From assembly GCA_964036315.1 (NCBI GenBank), contig OZ038500.1, positions 63,132,102 to 63,196,101 on the forward strand: a DNA stretch of 64,000 bases, in the 5' to 3' direction. This stretch comes from Acanthosepion esculentum (taxonomy: Eukaryota > Mollusca > Cephalopoda > Sepiida > Sepiidae). Positions 20,560-31,270 of the stretch are shown one piece after another (the first letter of the stretch is position 1; the number at the start of each line of letters is the position of its first letter). A program made the translations under genes and the position numbers. Below the pieces are notes generated by a model. The model made no database searches, was not told the DNA's origin, and saw only the letters and a list, made by a program, of their open reading frames with translations.

Positions 20560-20890
20560 AAAGTTCATCCAATACAAGGCTCAAGAGCCACTCAAAGAAG
20601 AGGGTTATTGTTAAAAAGGGAATGATAAATGAGGTGTGTGATATGAATGAAAGAGTAGGTGGTAGCAAGTGAAGATTATGAGGATAAGGAGAATAGACAA
20701 GAATTTGACCCTCGAAAGGAATGGATCGAAGCTTTCAGTGAAGCTTCGATTCAGAAATCGGTTCCAGAAAGTGGCAGATCTATGGAAAAATCTGTCACAG
20801 TTTCTCCTTACATTTTAAATATGGAGGAAATGTGGGTGATTCAATTCCGTGGATGTAGCATGGCATGTCTTAGCTGTTAAGATATGAACA
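20560..20890 (-). mobile_element. L2-like LINE 3' relic, reverse orientation
   Basis: AAATGAGGTGTGTGATATGA and AAGCTTTCAGTGAAGCTTCG, ending near GGATGTAGCATGGCATGTCT, parallel the sequence at 36285-36540, which continues into recognisable LINE protein sequence (MEYCCHFWDGA on the minus strand). So this is the 3' end of the same family. The 73-codon + strand ORF (20659-20880) is its antisense shadow. Confidence 0.6.
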
Positions 20891-21339
20891 GGTGGAACTA
20901 AATAATGGAACACCTCTCAACATTTAACATGGGAATAGCGATAAAGTATCAATAGGCTTGCAGTATTGTGTCTGTGGGAGAGAAGTTTCCTCACCCAACA
21001 CTGAAAATTTTCTTTTAGTAAAATGTCTTAAAAACATAACAGCCTTCAAAAGGAGTGAATAGAATTCTGCATGTGCAAGAAATAGAAAATATAGCTTATA
21101 TGAGAAAGAAGAACTGGGACACTTTTCTTGGCCATTCATGAACATTTATTGATATTGTAACATTGGCAAGACTTCATGGAAATATTTTTTATTTTGCTAA
21201 AGAATTTTACTTACGGGTATTGAAAGACACTTTTTTTATTTTATTGAAGTCTTTTAATAGTTTGAAAATTTCCCAATCAAACCTTTAGGCCTTGTGCCAC
21301 AACTGTTGTATTCTATATGCAATAAATCAACATTTCCCA

Positions 21340-22180
21340 ACCAGACCATTTATCGACTCTCAGATTTATTAGATTCCCTAATCTTCCAAACCCTCCATTT
21401 ATTAGATTCTTTTGTATTCTAAACCTCCATTTATTAGATTCCATCAATGTTCCAAACCCCACAGTTTATTAGCTTCCCATAATTTCCAACCCCAGAATTT
21501 ATTAGATTTGTGGATCTTCAAAATCCCCATTTATTAGATTCCCCATTGCGAAATGGGACCAGTTCAATGGCTGCTTGAGTTAGGGATCTAACTGCATGTC
21601 AACTTGAGCAGAATGCGACACAAGGTTCAGTTTAAAATAGGCTGGTTGTCCACTTGTATGTGAATGGGGGACAAGCATTGCAGCACATTCCCAGTGTTTA
21701 TTAGATTCATGCATCTTTTAGATTTTCTCATCCCCTGTTTATTAGATTTCCTCCTACCCCCACTGTTTATTAGATTTCTTCATCTTCCAAACCCTCCTGT
21801 TTATTAGATTTCATCACTCCCCCATTTATTAAATTGCCCATCTTCCAACCACCCCGTTTATTAGATTCACTCATCTTCCAACCATCCTCATTAGATTTCC
21901 TCATCCCCCATTTATTAGATTCCCTCATATTCCCCTCCCATGTTTATTAGATTCCCCATTTTATGAACCCCCTGTTTATTAGATACATGCATCTTTCAAA
22001 CCCTCTGTTCCTTAGATTTTCTCATCCCCTGTTTATTAGATTTCATCACTCTCAAATTGCCCATCTTCCAACCACCCTGTTTATTAGATTCACTCATCTT
22101 CCAACCATTCCTCATATCCCCACCCTCGTTTTTCCGATTTCCTGATCTCCCATCTCCTGTTTATTAGATCTTCTCATTTT
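21340..22180. repeat. Minisatellite of CCNGTTTATTAGATTCCTC-type units, about 30-35 bp
   Basis: Around 20 irregular copies of TTTATTAGATT followed by a C-rich stretch (CATCTTCCAAACCC). Copy length varies, so the array is degenerate. A 115-bp segment (21575-21690, AGTTAGGGATCTAACTGCAT ... TATGTGAATGGGGGACAAGC) sits inside it and recurs at 22418-22530. Confidence 0.88.
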
Positions 22181-22417
22181 TCCAACACCTATTTTTAAAA
22201 CAATTTAATGTCTTCTGCGACCTTACCAACACAACATTTTAGTCAGTTCAATCTATGGTCTTCTTCATGTGTGCCATACTTGAAAGGGTCCCTTCTTCTA
22301 ACAGTGCAATGTAAAAAAGAAAGAAAAATGGTAGCAAATTTTAAAACAATCCATCTGAGCAGAAACACTGTCAGCTATTCCCTATTTCTCTTTTATATAG
22401 TCACATCTGCAATTTGT

Positions 22418-22530
22418 TTGAGTTAGGGATCTAACTGCATGTCAACTTGAGCAGAATGCAACACAAGGTTCAGTTTAAAATAGGCTGGTTGTCCACTTGT
22501 ATGTGAATGGGGGACAAACATTGCTGAAAT
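22418..22530 (+). repeat. Duplicate of the 115-bp segment at 21575-21690
   Basis: AGTTAGGGATCTAACTGCAT, TTGAGCAGAATGCAACACAA and GGCTGGTTGTCCACTTGTAT are shared almost exactly with the first copy. No coding capacity; family unknown. Confidence 0.8.
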
Positions 22531-23190
22531 CCCCCCTCAGCACATCCATCTTTGAGAATACTTTCAGCACCAGCTAAAAACATTGAATACCTCCTGATGA
22601 CAAGGTGAAGCCTGGGGTGATGGCCATTTGAAACTTGAGCTAATATTAAATTTTCACCTTCTATGGTACACAGGGATGTTCACAGAACTTTTCACTGTTA
22701 AATTCTGTAGACCTTTTGTTAAGCAAAGACAAACACATGATGTTGAAATCTTTATTAGCACGACTTGCGGTGATAGAAAAATAAATAAATAATGAGGTGA
22801 CCAAATTTTCACCATATCTAAAAATAGATGTATATTCAGAATCCCCAAATCACAAAGCCATAATTTGATCAACCAATCAGAAAGCCTTCACAATCAGGAT
22901 ATAAAGCCATGAGCCAATCAGAAGTGGAGCAGCACTTTGATATATATCTAACAAGATTGAAAATCAACCTAAATTGGAATTGATAATTTAATTTTGTCTA
23001 TTCTCTGCTGATGTGGTCATCGTAATGTAACCGAAGCTGAAATGCTGGCGACCTGAGATGTCTACACAGTCTTGCTGTATTTAAAAGCATGCATCCTTTT
23101 TTTCACCACCTTTTAAGTAGATTTGGAAACATACATACTTTCTTTCACCAACATTGTTAAGCAGGCGACTACTACATTTGAATATATATG
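22531..23190. other. Intron sequence, nothing recognised
   Basis: No motif beyond a short duplicate around 23080-23160, whose TTTCACCA and TTAAGCAGGCGACTACTACA blocks recur at 23500-23540. Confidence 0.5.
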
Positions 23191-23330
23191 CACACACACA
23201 CGCACATATATCTATCTATCTATCTATCTATCTATATATATATATATATATATATGAAGAAATATAGTCTTAAGATGTGCTATATTTATGGGATAAAGTG
23301 CTCAATATCAGAGATAGAGCGTGTGTAATT

Positions 23331-23436
23331 ATAAAAGTGATCATAGAAGTCAACACTTAGAGTCTGTTTCATGCTAGATGCAATTGCATCTAGCATGAAA
23401 CAGACTGTTGCCTCTAAGTGTTGACTTCTATGTTCA

Positions 23437-23442
<6 letters not shown>
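23331..23442. mobile_element. Near-perfect palindrome flanked by (TA)n
   Basis: A perfect 44-bp palindrome (23362-23405; half-site GTCTGTTTCATGCTAGATGC plus AA) is nested in outer arms AGTGATCATAGAAGTCAACA and TGTTGACTTCTATGTTCACT that pair with one mismatch. The right arm has seven extra bases (TGTTGCC). (TA)n or (TATC)n runs lie on both sides (23218-23254 and 23442-23470). It would extrude as a cruciform and looks like a TA-targeting hairpin MITE. Confidence 0.85.
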
Positions 23443-23470
<28 letters not shown>

Positions 23471-23474
<4 letters not shown>

Positions 23475-24180
23475 CTTTCTGCTACATTTGAAAACATAGA
23501 TACTTTCCTTCACCAACATTGTTAAACAGGTGGCTACTACATTTGAATACATATATACATGCATATATACATATATATATATACTTTCTTTTGGATTCTT
23601 TCTCTCTCTCATATGTGTCCAGACTTTTACATTTGAAGTTTTGAAACTTTAACTTTCACCTTATCCTTCTGTATTATTATATTTTGTTATATAAAATTTC
23701 ATTTATACTTTTCAACACTTTGTGCATTTCCATTAATCACTACACAAGTTCAATATACACTCAAATTAACTATAGTGATATATGGTGGAAACAGACTGTC
23801 AGAACATAAGCTTCCACAACCCCTCCATAGAATTAACTATTCCTTTAGCTCTTTCAGTCTTCAGATAATTCACAGAAAGCACTACTGGAGAATGAGGAAG
23901 TTGGAGGCAACAGCAGATATCAGTTTAGTTATCAGTGGGTGCATGAGTTGATCTTGTATGGATTTCAACACCATGCGGTTGTCTTTGCTCAACAAAGAAT
24001 GTGTTTGAGAATTTTAGAAAGAAAAGATCTGAGAACTGCACATTATAGATTGGAAGAAACTGTGTGTATGATTGAAAAAGAAACTAACATTGATATTATA
24101 ACTGTTGCTGCTTCATCACAGGTTGCATAACAGGTTAGGGTCAAAGAGGCACAACACGTACAGCAGCCTTAGCAGCAGTG
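23471..24180. other. Intron sequence, no confident feature
   Basis: A 63-codon + ORF (23939-24130) reads like ordinary protein in part (ILERKDLRTAHYRLEETVCM) but has no splice-compatible phase with exons 6 and 7, and no known domain. I leave it unassigned. 23500-23590 is TA-rich microsatellite. Confidence 0.45.
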
Positions 24181-24184
24181 GTGT

Positions 24185-24440
24185 GTCTTGGGCAAGCTAA
24201 TCTGACAAAACCCAACTCTCTCCAGGCTGGTTTGAATTCAGAGTTTTCCTTCTTCTACACTGGTTGCTAACCAAAGTTATAGAGCCCAGTTTGTGCTGCT
24301 GTTTTTCCCACAGATGGGGGAGAAGAAATGGATTTGCACCTTTTCCAGGGTAATTATGCATAAATGAATGTAATAAACTTGAATAGATTTCAAACTTGGC
24401 TCTCGGATTTCTCATTATGAGCCACTATACCTTACACCAT
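24185..24440 (-). repeat. tRNA-derived SINE (family A), reverse orientation
   Basis: On the minus strand, AATCCGAGAGCCAAGTTTGA is the box B region, followed by CATTCATTTATGCATAATTA, CCTGGAAAAGGTGCAAATCC and CTTCTCCCCCATCTGTGGG. Same body as 20232-20505, older. Confidence 0.7.
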
Positions 24441-24475
24441 CATATATTTGCCACTGCTGCTTAGATAAATTAAGG

Positions 24476-24761
24476 GCTTATGGCCATATCCTGTTGAAAC
24501 ACCAGTTCCTATAATGACCACTGAAGTTAAGCAATGTCATGCTAGATGGGTGACTGCTTGGAAATACCAAATCTGCTCTCGCTCCGGATCTTCTGTGGCC
24601 CCCTTGCCTTGATCGACCCACTGTCTTTCTCTTTCACCACATCCCCTCCCTTGCCACTCCTATCTGCTCTTCCTCCAACCCTTCTTTAACCCCTTGCGTG
24701 ATAGTGGCCTCCGGCCTTGCTTGGGGTGATATGATTAAAAAAAAAAAAGAAAAAAAAAAAG
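24476..24761 (+). mobile_element. 5S-rRNA-headed SINE with LINE-derived tail
   Basis: 24476-24571 is a 5S rRNA relative: TATGGCCATATCCTGTTGAA, ACACCAGTTCC, CACTGAAGTTAAGCAATGTC and GATGGGTGACTGCTTGGAAA followed by TACC, in 5S order with a short deletion after GTC. These blocks cover the internal pol III promoter. Without a break follows CTGCTCTCGCTCCGGATCTT and the rest of the 3' UTR of the LINE copies at 240-440 and 13560-13727, to GTGGCCTCCGGCCTTGCTTG and an A-rich tail (24736-24761). A pol III head plus the 3' end of an active LINE is the layout of a SINE3-type element. Confidence 0.85.
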
Positions 24762-24764
24762 GGT

Positions 24765-24940
24765 ACTATAAGCTTGGATGTGTGGGTGGTGTAATGGATA
24801 TTGGCTCGGAATTAATAATCACAGAGCCAAGTTCCAATTTCATTTGGGTTTATTATATTCATTTATACACAAATGACATTGGAAAAGGTATGAATCCATC
24901 TCTTCTCCCCCAGCTATGGGTTAATTAGTAAGACTTGTAT
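24765..24940 (+). repeat. tRNA-derived SINE (family A)
   Basis: GTGGTGTAATGGATATTGGC (box A-like), CAGAGCCAAGTTCCAATTTC (decayed box B), then ATGACATTGGAAAAGGTATG and CTCTTCTCCCCCAGCTATGG. It begins directly after the 5S-headed SINE. 24941-25254 holds only AT-rich intron and the exon 7 acceptor region. Confidence 0.75.
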
Positions 24941-25254
24941 CCCTAAATCATTATTATCTCAAACAAAAAAAAAATTATTACAATTTAAAAATATTCTCTG
25001 GGTTTAAATAACTTACAAATGGTTGATAAGCTGTAGAAAGTGATTCAATCAACATTAGGTGAATTAAAAAATTTTTTTAAAAATCTGTTATCATTCTTCA
25101 TTTTTTGCTGAAGAAGAGATTTTCTTTATGCTTATAGACAGTTACACCTGAGGAATGATCGACTGAAATGCTGTGTTTGATAAGATGACAGACATGAAGA
25201 AAAGATTAGATTGCTTGGAAAAAAATTGGAATAATTTGTTTGTTTTCTTCACAG

Positions 25255-25359
25255 AAATGCTGCAGATCAATGATTTCGTTGTAAAAGGATGTGCTGTTCG
25301 CTGCTTAGAAGATCTAATCTGGAGTTATCCTCAATACTGGCAGGCGATATATGAATCTG
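25255..25359 (+). CDS. ANKAR: ANKAR-like exon 7 of window (first armadillo helices)
   Basis: The acceptor TTTTCTTCACAG gives an exon of 35 codons: MLQINDFVVKGCAVRCLEDL, then IWSYPQYWQAIYESG. The closing residues join exon 8 as ESGGIPALANLL, a textbook armadillo helix-3 start (GGIPxLxxLL), which supports both borders. The donor is TCTG|GTAAAT with phase 1. An ORF that starts upstream of the acceptor includes intron sequence and is not real. This exon is short and easily missed by homology search. Confidence 0.85.
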
Positions 25360-25894
25360 GTAAATGAAAAAAAACTATTACTAAAATCTTATAATTAGTT
25401 TCAAAATATTTTTTTCCTTTTTTAGGTTTCAAGGGCTGAATTTCTAACTAGTTTTTACTGTAGCTTGAAGAAGTGGCGACATGTTGAAATTTTATTGTTA
25501 AAAGGAAAAAAAAAGGTGGTGTAAATCCCCTTAAACAGCCAGCTTTTTGATTAACCTTTATCGTTAAAAAGAACAACAATAGACATACATAAAAGAAACT
25601 ATTTGCCTCTCATGTGCATTTTATTCATTTTTTTTGTGAGATGACAGATAAATTCTACTTTTAAGCAGTTTTACCTCATTTCTATTGACAATTCTGCTTT
25701 ATTCTGTTCATATTTTATGGTCCTCTTTGATAAGAGTTAATTGGAAAGCTGGCCACTTAAGAGGACTTGCACCACTTTTTAAAAAATTTTGACAGTAATT
25801 TTTCAACATGTCTCTGCTTCTTCATGATGCACTTGAATTTTGTACCATTGAGAAATTATTTAATCACTTTTTAGTAGATTTCTTGTCATCCCTA

Positions 25895-25911
25895 AAACAT
25901 TCACACATACA

Positions 25912-25942
<31 letters not shown>

Positions 25943-26625
25943 ACATACTCGAAAACACTTGCACTCATATACACACTGTGTTCACACACACACATGCATA
26001 TGCACACAGACATAAACATTCACTCACATGCACACATATGAACTCATATGCACTCTCTCTTTCACATACACACTTATGCACACACATACTCTCACTGATG
26101 CACTCACACTTTCACTAACACTCACAGACATATTTGCATGCACAGACACTCTCACACTCACTCACACACACTCTTACACTCACTCACACACACACTCACT
26201 CACACTCACACAAACTCTCACATTCACTCACACACATACACACATTCTCTCTCTCACACATACACTCTCACACTCACACGTTCATAAACTCTCCCATTCA
26301 CTCACACACATACATACATTCTCTCTCTCACACATACACTCTCACACTCACACGTTCATAAACTCTCACATTCACTCACACACATACACACATTCTCTCT
26401 CTCACACATACACTCTCACACGTTCATAAACTCTCACATTCACTCACACACATACACACATTCTCTCCTCTCTCACACATACACTTTCACACTCACACGT
26501 TCATAAACTCTCACATTCACTCACACACATTCTCTCTCTCACACATACATACACTAACACTCACTGATTCACACTCACACAAACTCTCACATTCATTCAC
26601 ACACTCTCTCTCTCTTCAGGCTGGT
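25895..26625 (+). repeat. (CA)/(CACTCA)-rich minisatellite
   Basis: An AC-rich, G-poor array with a higher-order unit of about 75-90 bp: CGTTCATAAACTCTCACATT, CACTCACACACATACACACA and TTCTCTCTCTCACACATACA repeat four to five times. The Thr/His/Ser/Leu ORFs (up to 133 codons) are artefacts. 25360-25895, before it, shows nothing recognised. Confidence 0.93.
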
Positions 26626-26785
26626 AGAGAAAAATAAATAAATATACTATTTAATAAAGAAACAGAAAATATGAGTACCCATTAAAAATAATGTTTAAAG
26701 TTACTGGATTAATAAAAAAAAATCTGTTACATCTAATAAAATCTTTCAGATTAATAAACAAATAAAAATTAATTCCTTTCTTTAG

Positions 26786-26787
<2 letters not shown>

Positions 26788-26838
<51 letters not shown>
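26788..26838. repeat. (AT)n microsatellite
   Basis: An uninterrupted TA dinucleotide run; a second lies at 26964-27003, where a Tc1/mariner-type element has inserted. Confidence 0.95.
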
Positions 26839-26842
<4 letters not shown>

Positions 26843-26961
26843 CTTTAAATGCTATTTTAAGTGGATACCCATATTTGAGTAGATGCTCCTTTTTTAAACA
26901 GTATTTTATTTCATCTAAAATATAGACAAAATACTCTTTAACATTATTTCTTAGTGAATTC

Positions 26962-27003
<42 letters not shown>

Positions 27004-27007
<4 letters not shown>

Positions 27008-27911
27008 GTGTAACAGCAAAATTGTTCAAATTGTGTTCCAGCATAAACATCCATCCCACAAAATGTTTAATATCTAAAAAAACACTGAACTAATTGAGTT
27101 TCTTTTTTCCAGGTTTTCAGATAAGATGTTTAGCCATCTTCACACCATTTGTTGTAAGAATCACTGAAAAACCCTTTGAGTTATTCAGCTAGAAAGAGAA
27201 CAGGTTAAAATCATTTTGTGTCAGCCCCACTCATTTCCCAAATGAGCAATGGTGTGAGGAAAAAGATCATTCAGGCCTTCAGTAATGGTACCAACATTCA
27301 TACTCTGGCTTCTATCCTCAAAGTCCATTCAAGAATTTTCAAGAGCACAGTGAATAAGTTTAAAAAAGAGGGAACAGTAGAGAGAAAAACTGGATCATAT
27401 GGTCACAACAGGAAGAGGGATCATCATTTCAACTCAGTGCTAAAGAGATCAATTAGAATGGATCATACTCAATCCATAAGAAAATGTCCAAAGAGCAGCG
27501 AAAAAAGACTTGAAAATGAAATCATACGTGAAACCTGTGAGGCAACTTGTTACTCTAGGACAGAAAGTTAGAAAGTTAGAGAGGGTGAAGATAATCTTGA
27601 ATAAGTTGGACAATGATTCTGGAATAATATATATATATATATATATATTGACTTTATTTCAATCTTTTATGAGCTTCTGATCCTTAGCTATGATTAATTA
27701 ATGATGAGCATATTGTTTTCATTTATGATCGATTTCATCACAATTCTTCTATTAACCTTGAAGAGTAATTATACATTCTTATTGCTCAAAGTAGAGTCCA
27801 ATAGTGTTATAAAAACCTTATAGAATTCCAGCAAGATATCTTTAATTATTTTTAAGATACAATGGTTCAAACCGTAATCTAACAAATGGACAATTTTGCT
27901 GTTACACCCTG
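27004..27911 (+). mobile_element. Tc1/mariner-type element, internally deleted (element 1)
   Basis: The left end GGGTGTAACAGCAAAATTGT and right end CAATTTTGCTGTTACACCCT are inverted repeats, flanked by TA as this superfamily requires (the left TA lies in a TA run, so it is ambiguous). The + ORF 27218-27571 is a transposase N-terminus with a helix-turn-helix: MSNGVRKKIIQAFSNGTNIH, TLASILKVHSRIFKSTVNKF, then basic KKEGTVERKTGSYGHNRKR. No DDE catalytic domain follows; the remainder is AT-rich with its own (AT)n. Non-autonomous. Confidence 0.8.
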
Positions 27912-27915
27912 TATA

Positions 27916-28807
27916 TACGAGGGTCATTCAATAAATAAGGTGAATTTTTTGGTATAAGGACATCTAATACAGATAAAAGCTTACTTTTTTTTTAACGTAG
28001 TCTCCCAGCACTGTCACATATTTTTCTCATCTGTGCACAAGCTTCCGTATTCCCTCAGCATAAAAATCTTTGGACTGATGTCTCAGCCAGTCGCTCACAA
28101 CACTTTTGACTTCATCGTCACTTTTAAACTTTGTGCCTCTCGTGAACGCTTTCAAGGGACCAAACAGGTGAAAGTCTGAAGGGGCAAGGTCTGGGCTGTA
28201 AGGGGGATGAGGGAGCAGTTCCCAGCCCAGCTTGTTGATGGTCTGCACCGTTTGGGCTGCTGTGTGAGGCCTTGCGTTGTCATGATGCAAGATGACTCCT
28301 TCTGACTGATGACCCCTGCGTTTGTCCCAACAGATAAGCTCAAAGTCCTTGCAATGTCATCCACTGTCACCCTTCTGTCAGACTGAATGAGGTCATTGAC
28401 TGATTCGATCACCTCAGGAGACCTTACTTCTGTAGGCCTCCCAGGCCTGTCTTCATCCTCAACACTGCTCCATCCTTCTATAAACAATTTAGCCCACTTG
28501 TAGACATTTTTTGGCTGAAACATGTGGCACCATACACAGTTGACATTCTCCTATGAATTTCAACTGGTTTGCACCCTTCAGCAACCAAAAACTTGATAAC
28601 TGACCGCTGTTCAATCCTGGAGCATGCTTCTTGGTCGGCCATCTTTGTTAATTGCCAAAACTCTCAAAGTTTGTTTTTTTTAATCTGCAAAAGAAATTAA
28701 ATCCATGTGAAAAAGAAGTAAAACAAAAAAAATAAAAAAGAGTAAGCTTCTATCTGTATTAGAAGTCCTTATACCGAAAAATTCATCTTATTTATTGAAT
28801 GACCCTC

Positions 28808-28810
<3 letters not shown>
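27916..28810 (-). mobile_element. Mariner element, internally deleted (element 2)
   Basis: TIRs of about 75 bp start TACGAGGGTCATTCAATAAA on each side, with TA duplications at 27914-27915 and 28811-28812. The minus strand encodes an N-terminus (MADQEACSRIEQ, then QPKNVYKWAKLFIEGWSSVE and DEDRPGRPTE) and, after an internal deletion, the C-terminal catalytic part MHHDNARPHTAAQ and PHPPYSPDLAPSDFHLFGPL. The last two Asp motifs of the mariner DD34D triad are visible (HHDN, APSD); the first is deleted. About 0.9 kb against about 1.3 kb for a full mariner. The TIRs are well preserved, so it could have been mobilised in trans. Confidence 0.9.

Positions 28811-28863
<53 letters not shown>
28811..28863. 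repeat. (TA)n microsatellite at the mariner end
   Basis: A perfect TA run begins at the mariner target site, either because mariner chose a TA-rich target or by later expansion of the TA duplication. Confidence 0.95.
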
Positions 28864-28866
<3 letters not shown>

Positions 28867-28879
28867 TATAATGAATTCC

Positions 28880-30415
28880 AGACAAAATTTTAGTGGTCAT
28901 CATTAATAATATCTACCCAGAGTTATTTAACCGTTGCTTGGAAGAGAAATCTTTCCCAAGCATGTGGAATGTGGCAAGTGTATTACCGGTTTTCAAGAAT
29001 GTGGCAATTGATCCTCCCCCTTCCATTGTAGACCTATTAGTCTCCTCAGTATCATCAGTAAGCTGTTTGAGACTTTAAACAGCAAGAGAGTTGTCAAGCA
29101 CCGGATAGGAACAACCTCTTGTGTGACGAGCAGTATGAGTTTTGATCAGCCTGATCCACTGTTGACGTCCTAACTACCATTACATATAGAATTAGTGAGG
29201 ACCTTTATGACACACATACTGTAAGGACCATAGCATTAGATATCTCAAATGCCTTTGACAAGGTATGGCTTGCTACACAAGCTTTCCAGCTATGGAATCA
29301 CTGGAAGGGTTTTTCTAATATAAAATCCTTCCTAACAGGTAGGTCCCTGAAAGTAGTTATTAACAGCCAGTCCTCTGAGGCCCTGGTAGTTAATGCAGGC
29401 AGCCCAGGCCTCACTTCTCAGACTAACCCTCTTTCTGATTTACATAAATGATCTACCTAAGAATATACTCCGATCATTTGTAAATGTCTATGGTGATGGT
29501 AAAAGTCTTGACAATCAGAGATTGGCTGCTAACCCCTCTTCTAATCTAATATTAACTTCCCAGTGGGGAAAGAAACTGGCTGGTTACGTTCAGTGCCTCT
29601 AGAACTAAACTGGTTACATTCAATCACTGCTGATCAGACCCTGAACTACTGCCATGATGAATGGATATCCCTTTCGAGGAGGCCCTGTGCCTTGACAGGA
29701 TATTGGGCCTCAAACACACACCTGACCTCAAGTGGAATTCTTACACGCAATCCATCGCTAAAGATGCAGGTAAATTGATTGGCTCCTTGTATTGCTCCAG
29801 TAAGTACCTGACTCCTCATGCTATTCTCCACCATTATAAGAGCCAGATCAGGTGGAAAATGGAATACTGTTGCCATATTTGGGTGGGAGCTGCCCAGACC
29901 TCACTCCAGTCTTGATAGAGTTCAAAAGCGCCTCTAAGTCTTTGTGGGGGAAGAATTATTTTCAAATTTCTCCCTTACAGCAAGCCTCTCACTGCTCTAT
30001 CGCTACTATCATGGAAAGTGCTCAGTTGAACTGCATCTTCTGATCCCACCAGGTCTGACCTTCATGGCTAGGACCCACCATGCCACTTACATTATAGCAA
30101 ACCACCTACATTCCCTCCATATTTCATCAATGTGAAGTAAGTTCCACTCAAATAGCTTCTTCCCATGAACCATTGCCCTATGGAACAGACTCCCTAGATG
30201 ATGCTTTCCCCCGATCATTACAATCTTGGCCTGTTCAAGTCTAGAGTCAATCGTTATCTCCCCCTCCTATCCATATAAACTATCCCTTATTGTATAATCC
30301 TCCTGCAATCAAACTACATGCACAGCATTACTTTTTCCATGAAGATCAGCTTTTGATGATGGTTGTGGAGATTTATTCTTGTCTGCCTTTTGCATTGAAC
30401 ATTGAACATTGTCAT
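28880..30415 (+). mobile_element. L2/CR1-like LINE with decayed reverse transcriptase
   Basis: The frame is broken several times, but the order is clear: YPELFNRCLEEKSFPSMWNV (RT start), VLPVFKN, TIALDISNAFDKVW (RT motif A, with the catalytic Asp), a degenerate YGDGKSLD in place of the YADD box, INDLP, then LKHTPDLKWNSYTQSIAKDA, MEYCCHIWVGAA and LYRYYHGKCSVELH. The 3' end is a short 7-base repeat (CATTGAA)n near 30390-30410 in place of poly(A), as in CR1/L2 elements. It belongs with the reverse-oriented relics at 20560 and 36285-38005. Confidence 0.85.
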
Positions 30416-30889
30416 ATGTGTAGTGATATGTAGATTAACTAATTAACATATCTGGAGTACCCTCTCTATATAATGACTCTGATTAGGAGGAAGAGGAGGA
30501 ACTAAACATGAGCATTGAGTAACGTAGCATGAAGGACTTAGGACTTCACAACAGTATGCAACCAATTTTTCATTACCTGTTGTGATATATTTAACAAACA
30601 GTTAGTCAAGATGATAGAACTGGTTCCCAAAAGCAAAAATTACTCATGACTCAACCAAATGTATACAATGATTGATATTAATATGATTATTTACAGAACT
30701 TTCTCCATAAACTGCACAACAAATTTTTAGAATCAATAAAGAAAAATAAACCAATTTTGACAAATTAGAAAATGCATGTCGCAATAAAATGAAAAGTTAT
30801 TTTTTAATGAAAAGCAAATACCCCTAATGCTAATTGATGAAAAAAAAACTGAACAAACATTTTAAACATTAGGTAGTATAATATGAATT

Positions 30890-31248
30890 CTTTGTCTTAA
30901 AACGTTACAAATTTTAAATTTTAAAAATAAGATTATAAATATTAAATTTTAAATTTTAAAAATAAAATTTTAAATTTTAAAAATAAGATTATAAATTTTA
31001 AATTTTAAGAATAAGATTATAAATTTTAAAAATAAGATTATAAATTTTAAAAATAAGATTATAAATTTTAAATTTTAAAAATAAAATTTAAAATTTTAAA
31101 AATGGGATTATAAATTTTAAATTTTAAAAATAAAATTTAAAATTTTAAAAATGGGATTATAAATTTTAAATTTTAAAAATAAAATATTAAATTTTAAAAA
31201 TAAAACTTTACTTTTAAAATTTAAAATAAAATTTCTGACCTTATAAAA
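30890..31248. repeat. AT-rich minisatellite beside exon 8
   Basis: Irregular copies of TTTTAAATTTTAAAAATAAG then ATTATAAA (about 28-45 bp). It ends about 22 bases before the exon 8 acceptor, so it may sit over the branch-point region. 30416-30890 is AT-rich intron with nothing recognised. Confidence 0.92.
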
Positions 31249-31270
31249 GAGCATTTTTTTAATCCTCCAG

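Noticed and set aside
23939..24130. Possible extra exon between exons 6 and 7
   Set aside because: The phases of exons 6 and 7 already match directly. The block lacks a matching acceptor and donor and has no ankyrin or armadillo pattern.
24476..24571. Functional 5S rRNA gene
   Set aside because: It has a deletion after GTC, many substitutions and no T-run terminator. It is fused to a LINE tail and poly(A), which marks a retroposon.
26028..26429. His/Thr/Ser-rich 133-codon ORF
   Set aside because: Pure CA/CT minisatellite in more than one frame.
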